Part shown: one piece after another, positions 6,502-12,645 of the stretch
Layout: every line of letters begins with the position of its first letter
How positions within the stretch are numbered: position 1 is the stretch's first letter
Origin: Coemansia sp. RSA 922
Taxonomy: Eukaryota; Kickxellomycota; Kickxellomycetes; Kickxellales; Kickxellaceae
DNA length: 12,645 nt
Reading direction: 5' to 3'
NCBI GenBank assembly: GCA_027577415.1
Contig: JANBQS010000746.1
Coordinates: forward strand, 1-12,645
Made by a program: the position numbers and the translations under genes
Notes under the pieces: model-generated
Seen by the model: the letters and a program-made list of their open reading frames with translations, nothing else
The model's database searches: none
What the model was told of the DNA's origin: nothing

Positions 6502-7499
6502 TTATTGTTGGTAGTTGAACAAGCGCAGCAAGTTGCGCTGGAGCATAGATACGGTGACCTTGCCTACAGATGGCACGTAAATAGACGCTACGTCTTTAAC
6601 TTCAGGCTCAAAGTTGCGCACACTGGCAAAGTTGACAGCAACAACGCCTGGCTTTAGCAAACTGGTCGGCATTTTGTATGCTGCTGCCGGAACTCCAGTA
6701 ATAACCACATCGCACTCGGGGATAACGTCCTCGGGCTTGAACTCGGTCATTGTCGTCGTATGGCTGTTGATTGAGGCCGCCGCATCGCGAGCGAATATCT
6801 GGATATCGTTAATATCAATCGAGTACACCTTGGCACCATCATTAGCCAACAGCGCAGCCAACGGGCGACCAACGACCTCGCTACGGTTGACAATGGCAAT
6901 TGTCTTGCCACGAAGATGGTCGCCATAGGGTAGCGAGTGGTCATAGACGCCAATATGGTCGAGCACCTTGACCACGGCGAGCGGAGTGCACGGAAGAATA
7001 GCCTTGCGCGTTTTCCCGTCGTCAAGGTATCTGTCATTGCTGTACAATTTGCCATTGTAGACGACATTGAGGCCCTCGACGTCCTTGGTCGGATCAACCA
7101 TATCCTGCAACTTTTGGTCCCTGTCGTCACCGTATACCGGGTAGTATACTAGAATACCGCTGACCGACGGATCCTCGTTAGCCTCCTTGAGAGCTGCTTC
7201 AAGCTCCTCGCGCGGAATCTGGCGGAGCTCAAAGTCAAGTCCAGCTTCGGCGAGATGCTTGCTCGACGATTGCGCGTATTTTTCGGCGTAGGGATCATCG
7301 TTGGCAAGGAAGCCGACCAGCTTGGGTCTGGTGTCCTTTTGGCTCACCTCCGACTTGATTTCTGAGCTATCCAAACACAAAAGGATCACATCGTCTGTAA
7401 GTACAAAAGAACAAAGTAACAAACAATGGAAAGTGGTGGCTATGATACCCACGTGTAGTTTGACGCCACTTCGGCAGCGAGAACAACCTTGCACGGCAT
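6502..7499 (-). CDS. MTD1: NAD-dependent 5,10-methylenetetrahydrofolate dehydrogenase; complement(join(6502..7366,7453..7499))
   Basis: This 303-aa cytosolic enzyme oxidises methylene-THF to methenyl-THF with NAD+, supplying one-carbon units for purine synthesis. Visible family stretches are LVGFLANDDP (32-41), GILVYYPVYG (86-95), the DVEGLN loop (111-116), ILPCTPLAVVKV (139-150), the dinucleotide-binding NRSEVVGRPLAALLANDGAK (176-195), VVITGVP (236-242) and VPSVGKVTVSML (280-291). In the YxxxK motif of bifunctional enzymes the Lys is replaced (YAQSS, 46-50), as in yeast Mtd1, so cyclohydrolase activity is unlikely. Exon 1 is only 47 nt (ATG at 7497-7499). The intron was placed by phase and by matching the Mtd1 pattern VA...TSEI...LVGFLAN; the total is exactly 304 codons. 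It is divergent from MMS19. Confidence 0.92.
7367..7452 (-). other. spliceosomal intron of MTD1 (86 nt)
   Basis: The donor is GTGGGT (7447-7452) and the acceptor GATAG (last base 7367). A branch-like TACTTAC is followed directly by an AG (TACTTACAG), which looks like the acceptor but gives the wrong phase with every GT donor near exon 1. Only the GATAG site, about 30 nt further on, keeps the frame and gives the conserved N-terminus. Confidence 0.75.
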
Positions 7500-7828
7500 A
7501 GTGATAGATATGTATGTAAATAAAAGTGTGTTGAGAATAAAAAAAGAGGTCGTGCAGAATATACAAACAAAAAGAAAAAAAGAGTTAGGAGACGAGAGGA
7601 AGAGCTGGCGATAAGCGACAGGCCTAATCCAGACAAGGTAACAGACAGCCTGGGATGATCGCCCAAAGCTGATTATAGAATTAACTTAAATCACGGATGG
7701 TGGAATTGAGTAGGTACTTTGCATTGAGCTCCTGCGTTTTGGCTACTTTGGCTTATTGAATTTTCAACTTCTTCCTGTATACCAATTTGTGCCTTACTAC
7801 TAGCTATTAGATATAAAGGCTTGCACTA
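7500..7828. promoter_or_regulatory. bidirectional promoter between MTD1 and MMS19
   Basis: This 329-bp region lies between divergent start codons. The MTD1 side is purine-rich on the plus strand (7535-7605, AAAAAGA-type runs), i.e. a pyrimidine-rich leader on the minus strand. The MMS19 side has an AT-rich stretch and ATATAAAGG at 7811-7819, only about 10 nt before the ATG and so probably too close to act as its TATA box. Confidence 0.5.
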
Positions 7829-10800
7829 ATGGAGGTCCAGCGACTAGTTGACGCATACATTATTGGCTTGGGCGATAACGCCGACAACACAGAGCTCCGC
7901 ACGACGTTAGTCACACGTAAGTCTACAGATAACCGGGCAACATTCGAGCTCGCTATGTATACTCTATCATTCAAACTAATTTCATAAAAGCTGACTTTGC
8001 TTCCATTATCGTAGGTATCAGCGCAGGCGATATCTCGTTGCTGGAGTTAGTTCAGGCGCTAGGGGAGTACCTGGCGAGCGAGGAAGCCAGCCGGCGCTGC
8101 AAGGGAGTCAATGTCCTATCTGACGTACTAGCCGATCTTCCTGGGGACGCGATACCAGCAGTGGCTACAGCGAAACTAGTGCAGTTTTTCAGCGCTCGGC
8201 TGGCCGACGCCACTTGCGTGCCACACATTTTGACCGCAGCCCTTGCCTTGATGCGCCACTCGTCGTTTACAGGTAAATTTGCCGCTGATATCCTTAGTGC
8301 ACTACTGAAGGAAGTACACGTCCAAAGTTTCCAGTACTCAACGCGCAGGGCAGCCTACCAGCTAGTGGATCTGGCTATTCAGAGCCACCCCGAGGCCGTG
8401 ACAAAGATGGGCGATGACTTTGTGCTTGGCTTTGCACAAGTTATTGACGGCGAGAAGGACCCGCGGGCGCTAATGCTAGCCTTCCAGATCATCCCAAAGG
8501 TTGCTGCCTTGGTCGACATTAAAAACAACGCCGAGGATTTGTTCGAGGTCATTTTCTGCTACTTTCCTATCACGTTCAAGCACCGTGAGGGTGACCCCTC
8601 AGCCATCTCGCCCGAGCTGCTCAAAGCCGCGCTACGTTCAGCGATTACGTGCTCGCCGTACTTTGGAGACATGGCCATCAAGCCTCTTATTGAAAAGACC
8701 ACTGCTGCCGCATCCAGTGTCAAGGTCGATGCCCTAGAGACATTGGCCGCAGGTGCACATGTCTACGCGCCAGAGCTATTCAAGGCCGAGATGGAGCTTC
8801 TTGTGGAGCAGATCCGCGAGGACGTGATGATGGCTGCCGACGATGCAGTCGTCAATGCCGCCCTGGGAACTCTGGAAACCATCTACAGCGTTCTATCGCC
8901 CTCAACTCCTGTGCCCAACGATCCGTTCAGCCAAGACGCTAGCATGAGCGATAGCTCGACACCGCTTGACTATGTCCTCAAGGAGGCCGTGTTTCAGCTG
9001 ACGGCCGACGAAGTCAAGAACCCAGAGCAGATCGGCAAGATCCTGCGTGCAGTGGCACGGTCATCCACGTACAACTGCTCGGTCGTCTCGGATGCAGTAC
9101 TGCCGATTATTGTCGAGCGGATGAGCGGCACCGAGGTGCTTACGCTGCGCCGAGAGCTCATGGATATACTAAACTACGTATTGTCTGCTAGCTGCGACGT
9201 CGAGAGAAAGGCCGAGTGTCTGGATGCCGACAAGATCAATCTCCTCAGCATCTATCGTCCAGAGACGTCTGTTCCGCTAGATAAGGAGTATAGCGTCCTC
9301 CATATTGTGCGTTTGAAGGGCATCACGCTGCTGACCTTGCTGCCAAACTTCCTCACCGAGAATGAGGCCGCTATAGCGCTGCAAACACTGGGCCGGGCGG
9401 CGATCGAGCGCAACGAAGACGAAAACGTCAACAAGGAGGCCACACATCTGCTGATCCAGCTTGCTCAGTCAAGGCCCGAGCAAATCAACAGCACAGTGTT
9501 GCCCCTGTTCCTGGAAGCCTTGAACGAGGACATGATTGCCGCGCACAAGGTCGCGCGTCTGCTGAATGCCCTCGGCTCTATCAGCGTCGCTGCGTCGGGC
9601 ATGCTTATTCCAGTCTTGCGAGGGCTAGTTATGCTTGTCACAGCCGGGCAGATGGCCTCGTCGCACAGCCAGGCGACCATTGAGACGGTTCGCAAGGTCC
9701 TCGAAGCTGCTATGGCAGCCAACTCTGATGCCAAGCTCAATGCCGATCTGTATGCGGCTATTATCAGCCCGCTTACTGCTTGGATCCATGGTCTAGCTAG
9801 CACAAACCAAGACGTGCCACCCAAGCTGGTTGTTGAAGTCGCTCGCGCCCTGGTTACCTTGCTCAGCAAGCTGGAGACCAGCGCACAGGAACAGCTTCTC
9901 GAACCCCTATTCAGCAATTACCTAGCGGTACTGCTGAGCTCCAATGAATCCATTGGTGGTCTCTGCCAGCTTCTACCTGTATTTTCTGCCGCCGTGTGCT
10001 CGTGTAGACCCGAGACCAAGCTCCCAGTTGACAGTCTCGATGCGTTTGTAAGCAGCCTGACGGTATCAGCGCTGGCTGGTAACAGCCAAATTCGCCGCGA
10101 CGTGTGTTTTGAAATTATCGCGTCGATGCTCAACAAGATCAAGGACTCCAAGCTGCGCAGCAGTCTGACTCAAATTGTATTGCAGCATACGGGTGGTGCA
10201 AGAACTGGTCTTTCGGTGATTTTGCTTCACCAGTGGGTCGCGCGGGCGCTCATCAGTTGCAACGACAAGAGTGGCTATGACAGCGTACGCTGGCTACTCG
10301 AGCAGATCAGGCAAGCGTCGCCACATGCCGCCGAGGCAGCGGAGGGGTTCAACATTATCCTAGGCGAGCACGACTGGGCCGTCACTCCCGCCACACACGG
10401 CGTGTTCAAGGTGCTGGCCAAGCAGCGCTTCTACTCCACAGTTGTGCCAGAGATCACATCTGGATTCCAGAGCACCAACGATGACGCAGTCAAGGCTAAC
10501 CTACTAGTAGTGCTGACAAACGCCGTGCGCCACATGCCAAAGAGCGTGCTGATGAACGGAATCGAAAACGTGGTTCCCCTGTTGCTCTCTGCAATTCGTC
10601 TAACTGGTGGAAACTTAAAGGCGGCTAGTATTCGTACGATTACTTTGGTTATTCTCGAGACTCCAGAGACTCTGCGCGACGAAATCACGACCTCGATTAT
10701 CCCGCTAGCCATTGCCTCGACAACACAGAGCAATATTGCAAACACTGTTGATGTTCGGCAAGCGGCTCTTGGTGCCCTGTCGCTGATCCCCGAAAAGTAT

Positions 10801-10935
10801 CCCTACCCAGTTGTTCATACTGCAAGAAAGGACGTCCTACGTGCTTTGACAGGTGCAAGAGATGACCGCAAGCGCATAGTTCGCCAAGATGCTGTCAAGG
10901 CTTACAACAAGTGGCTCAACCTTGGCGAGGACTAG
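7829..10935 (+). CDS. MMS19: MMS19/MET18 cytosolic iron-sulfur targeting protein; join(7829..7916,8015..10935)
   Basis: The predicted protein has 1002 aa, close to the human and yeast lengths of about 1030. Mms19 is the HEAT-repeat scaffold of the CIA targeting complex, which delivers Fe-S clusters to DNA polymerases, primase and helicases such as XPD. Exon 1 gives residues 1-29. Exon 2 opens with the family-typical LLELVQALGEYLASEE (about 36-51), and DLFEVIFCYFPITFKHREGD near residue 190 is a hallmark of the MMS19 N-terminal domain. The rest is a continuous alpha-helical HEAT-like solenoid, and the end (DDRKRIVRQDAVKAYNKWLN) matches the conserved C-terminus. The intron splits the Arg30 codon (C/GT). 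The stop is TAG. Antisense open frames here are shadows. An acidic, Ser-rich insert near 300-320 is probably a loop. Confidence 0.94.
7917..8014 (+). other. spliceosomal intron of MMS19 (98 nt)
   Basis: The donor is GTAAGTCTAC, a branch-like CTGAC lies at about 7991, and the acceptor is ATCGTAG ending at 8014. Splicing joins the first ATG to the long frame and yields 1003 codons exactly. Confidence 0.88.
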
Positions 10936-10975
10936 AGCTAGCTTTTCCCTACTAAATCAATAGAAACCTCCTTTG

Positions 10976-11074
10976 AAAGACACAAGAAATAAGTAATATA
11001 TGAAATATATGAAATATATATGGCTCAGGCACCTACAGTCAAGACAGAGGCCCGACCAATCGCAGGTCTGCTGG
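10976..11074 (-). repeat. array repeat, 3'-end copy A (pair with 12557-12645)
   Basis: About 99 bp here match 12557-12645: AAAGACAC at the start, then ATATATGAA-type units, then CAGGCACCTACAG and ACAGAGGCCCGACCAA, to CGCAGGTCTGCTGG. The last 47 bp differ at only four positions. Copy A contains three 9-bp AATATATGA-like units (10995-11021) where the other copy has two interrupted ones. The match covers the 3' end and downstream flank of a minus-strand reading frame, and the second copy runs off the window. Confidence 0.8.
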
Positions 11075-11405
11075 GGTTTGGCTTATCGAATAGCAATGTG
11101 TGCTTCGTCGGGAGGACATTGCGATCATAGTCCATGAGCAGCTTGAATACACTCGCTCCGACTGGCATCTGCCGGTCCATGATAATGACTCTTCTAGTCA
11201 CCATATGATTGAGTGCTAGTGAGAAACTGTGAATTGTAGCGGAGCAAGGATATATAATGGACAAGTTAGCGAAAATGTATTAATAAAAGTGTGGAAATAT
11301 GGAAGCAATGATCTTTTCCTGTTTTGCCTTTAGCCAGTTGTCTGCTTTTCTATAGCCATTGTGCAAAATACTGCATGATGGAGTATCTACAGAACGCCTG
11401 CTTAT
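11025..11405 (-). pseudogene. truncated paralogue A of the right-end gene family
   Basis: The 3' part (11204 down to TGA at 11025) is an open 59-codon frame from an ATG, with GASVFKLLMDYDRN and a terminal RPAIGRASVLTVGA that recurs with three substitutions in the copy at the right edge. A CTAAC...TTCACAG acceptor-like sequence lies just upstream (about 11228-11270), so it may be a 3' exon. At 11405 the sequence matches the start region of the copy at 12475, but the ATG is ATA, and the frame then diverges and stops after 42 codons. Together this looks like a gene with most of its body deleted. A short transcribed 59-aa ORF cannot be excluded. I do not recognise the family of the C-terminal part. 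Confidence 0.45.
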
Positions 11406-11480
11406 GATGGTTGTTGGCAAGGAATGCTCGTCATCGCTGCAATGGGAGAGTGGTGGTAGTTACGCAGACAACAACCACAG
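11405..11480 (-). repeat. array repeat, 5'-flank copy A (pair with 12475-12553)
   Basis: The gene-start flank GGTTGTTG...ATGGGAGAG...GGTAGTTAC...GA(C/T)AACAA occurs here and at 12478-12553, with short indels. In both copies it sits directly upstream of a minus-strand gene start, one intact (12475) and one degraded (11405). Confidence 0.7.
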
Positions 11481-11532
11481 TGTTAAATTACCAAAAAAAT
11501 GTTAAAAAAAATATACAACTCCAGTGTTGTTT

Positions 11533-11555
11533 TTTGGGGGGTTTGGGGGGTTTGG
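11533..11555 (+). repeat. G-rich tract, TTTGGGGGG repeated
   Basis: Two TTTGGGGGG units are followed by TTTGG. This could form a G-rich structure or reflect slippage. It resembles a telomere-like motif only superficially. Confidence 0.7.
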
Positions 11556-11557
11556 TC

Positions 11558-11621
11558 GTGGCATTCATCGTCAATTTTTAAATCACTCTGTGGCATTCAT
11601 CTTCACAATTTAAATCTCTTT
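11558..11621 (+). repeat. tandem duplication, two 32-bp units
   Basis: Units 11558-11589 and 11590-11621 both start GTGGCATTCATC and share a TTTAAATC core. I count 26 of 32 positions identical. They lie between the two gene copies and the tRNA-like element. Confidence 0.8.
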
Positions 11622-11661
11622 GAGCGTGTTCGGTACACACTGACCGCGGGATTTTTTTTTT

Positions 11662-11764
11662 GAGGCTTCGAGAATCGAACCCCCGCCAGCAGGGTAAGGA
11701 GCCAACCAGTATTGTACATCACCCGCTATGCACATATGTGTCTGATTTGGACTACCTTGGCCTC
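11662..11764 (-). ncRNA. tRNA-like Pol III element (degenerate tRNA or tRNA-derived SINE) with A-tail
   Basis: On the minus strand GGTTCGATTCT (11671-11681) matches the tRNA B box/T-loop at 10 of 11 positions. The ends can pair over five bases (GAGGC from 11764 with GCCTC ending at 11662), as an acceptor stem would, giving about 103 nt. The T-stem pairs in only three positions, no clean anticodon arm can be folded, and the A-box candidate TAGTCCAAATCAG is weak, so this is not a good functional tRNA. It is followed directly by ten A on the minus strand, as expected for a retroposed copy. No target-site duplication was found. The element also lies within an open minus-strand frame (11610-11942), so chance resemblance remains possible. 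Confidence 0.35.
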
Positions 11765-11938
11765 TTACGAAAGGCCTGTTTCGCTGGGGGTATTTAAAGT
11801 ATAGGAGCCACGACCTATTTAACAGGCTATTGGCCAAGTCTGTGCCACGTGCCTTGGGTATAATATTTTTCAGAGCTTGCCACGCGCTGTCAATTTTATT
11901 ACTATTACCACAACTAATATATTTAACGCTTACATTGC

Positions 11939-12475
11939 CCAAGTCTCGGCTGCTATTCTACGCACCAAGTCACCGCCATCATACCATGGCAATAATAAGT
12001 GTAGCAAAAAGTCTAAAAAGATTCAATGCGCTGCTATTTATTTCCAATAAAGATACATGGCCAGGTTCACCAACCTTCACACCCTCAAGCAACAATCCTG
12101 CTCAAACATAGTAACTGGCAGGCCATATTTGACGCCGGCATTGGTGGGGATATCTTGCTTGTCCAGACACTGAAGCTCAAGGTGACCGTATGGATATCAG
12201 ATAGAGACAATGTCCCAATGCAATTGTTCAAGTCACCCGAAATAAAAGTGATACTCACTGTCAAAAAATTCTAGGATGCAAGGATACGGCCAAAAGTAGT
12301 GCACAGCGATTTTGTGGGGGTCGAACTTTGGCAGTTGTTGACGCAGTTTGCACCGCAGCGTGCGCCATGAGCCAGAGAAGTGACAGATGTTGTTTGCTAG
12401 AGTGAATATCTTGGGAGTGTTTTGGACCCAGCGCGCTATGGCTGCGAGTTTCTTTTCATCCGAGCGCCTAAGCAT
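11939..12475 (-). pseudogene. decayed F-box-like family member (copy B)
   Basis: From ATG 12475 the frame is open for 80 codons. Residues about 8-40 (KKLAAIARWVQ onward to GSWRTL) fit the loose F-box pattern of spaced Leu/Ile with a late Trp-Arg. HKIAVHYFWPYPCILEFFDS follows. After a TGA the same frame continues with protein-like sequence (LEQLHWDIVSI, TGA, YPYGHLELQCLDKQDIP, LPVTMFEQDCCLRV, TGA, RLVNLAMYLYW), then TAA and TGA stops, then LLLPWYDGGDLVRRIAAETW to about 11939, where a shift to another open frame occurs. This is a paralogue with several nonsense changes. A GTGAGT...CTTCAG intron (about 12167-12255) would skip two stops but breaks the frame, so I prefer a pseudogene. Confidence 0.5.
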
Positions 12476-12556
12476 GCTGGTTGTTGACAGAGAATACTCA
12501 GTGGACTGTGATGGGAGAGGGCTGCACGTCTGCGGTAGTTACTTAGATAACAATTA
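12476..12556 (-). repeat. array repeat, 5'-flank copy B
   Basis: This is the counterpart of 11405-11480 and the likely promoter/leader of copy B. The neighbouring gene C ends at 12596, so only about 120 bp separate the stop of C from the ATG of B, a head-to-tail tandem arrangement. Confidence 0.65.
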
Positions 12557-12645
12557 AAAGACACGAGAAAAAAATATATGAAGAAAATATATGAATCAGG
12601 CACCTACAGCCGCGACAGAGGCCCGACCAACCGCAGGTCTGCTGG
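12557..12645 (-). repeat. array repeat, 3'-end copy C
   Basis: This is the second copy of 10976-11074. It contains the 3' flank and last 15 codons of gene C and continues beyond the window. Confidence 0.8.
12596..12645 (-). CDS. partial 3' end of paralogue C, cut by the window edge
   Basis: Only the last 15 codons and TGA stop are visible, reading SRPAVGRASVAAVGA, against SRPAIGRASVLTVGA in copy A. The conserved stop position and the Ile-to-Val change favour the minus-strand reading, although the plus strand is also open over this short stretch. Function is unknown, and whether the rest of the gene is intact cannot be seen. Confidence 0.35.
   Translation of the reverse strand, partial: SRPAVGRASVAAVGA

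Noticed and set aside
11662..11764. functional tRNA gene
   Set aside because: The T-stem is only three pairs, no acceptable anticodon loop could be found, and an A-run rather than T-run follows on its strand. Kept only as a tRNA-like element.
12167..12255. intron GTGAGT...CTTCAG rescuing copy B
   Set aside because: It removes two TGA stops, but its phase sends the next exon out of the protein-like frame and into a stop after about 18 codons.
11830..12274. two overlapping plus-strand frames, one with ATG at 11986 in a good context and one with ATG at 12026
   Set aside because: They lie opposite copy B, whose minus-strand reading is more protein-like and is tied to the repeated gene-start flank. 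I could not join the two plus frames by a convincing intron.
1..12645. CRISPR array, bacterial operon, virus or intact transposon
   Set aside because: No regularly spaced repeats, no integrase, transposase or reverse transcriptase motifs, and no terminal inverted repeats were seen. The gene content is eukaryotic.

Overview
The window looks like a compact, gene-dense fungal nuclear chromosome segment. The sequence evidence is short spliceosomal introns (86 to 110 nt, GT...AG, with CTAAT/CTGAC-like branch sites), closely packed genes on both strands, no bacterial operon or Shine-Dalgarno layout, and proteins typical of fungal cytosol, mitochondria and nucleus (Urc1-type GTP cyclohydrolase II homologue, NAD-dependent Mtd1, mitoribosomal mS29, Mms19/Met18). 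An early-diverging fungus such as Kickxellomycotina is a plausible but unproven guess.

Layout, left to right. 1-243: possible end of an upstream exon, then a pyrimidine-rich leader. 244-917 (+): a two-exon gene for a Gly/His/Tyr-rich 187-aa protein with one hydrophobic segment, not recognised. 1007-2338 (-): URC1-like protein of the uracil catabolism (URC) pathway, with a TATA box and a hairpin just upstream. 2758-3852 (-): multi-spanning membrane J-domain protein. 4022-5341 (+): mitochondrial small-subunit ribosomal protein mS29 (DAP3/Rsm23), divergent from the J-protein gene. 5342-5787: repeat-rich intergenic DNA. 5788-6240 (+): AT-rich 150-aa ORF of unknown function. 6502-7499 (-): MTD1, NAD-dependent methylenetetrahydrofolate dehydrogenase, with one 86-nt intron whose best acceptor is not the most obvious one. 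7829-10935 (+): full-length MMS19/MET18, a HEAT-repeat protein of cytosolic Fe-S cluster targeting, with one 98-nt intron, divergent from MTD1.

10936-12645 differs in character: AT-rich, repetitive and made of decaying paralogues on the minus strand. Two copies of a conserved gene 3' end (11025 onward, and 12596 to the right edge) and two copies of a conserved gene 5' end (at about 11405 and 12475) indicate a tandem array of one lineage-expanded family with a weakly F-box-like N-terminus. One copy has three in-frame TGA codons plus further stops; another has lost its ATG and most of its body. A tRNA-like Pol III element with an A-tail, a 32-bp tandem duplication and a G-rich tract lie between the copies.

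The well-identified genes do separate housekeeping jobs (nucleobase catabolism, protein folding, mitochondrial translation, one-carbon metabolism, Fe-S delivery). I see no cluster acting as one system; the least explained part is the decaying array at the right end.
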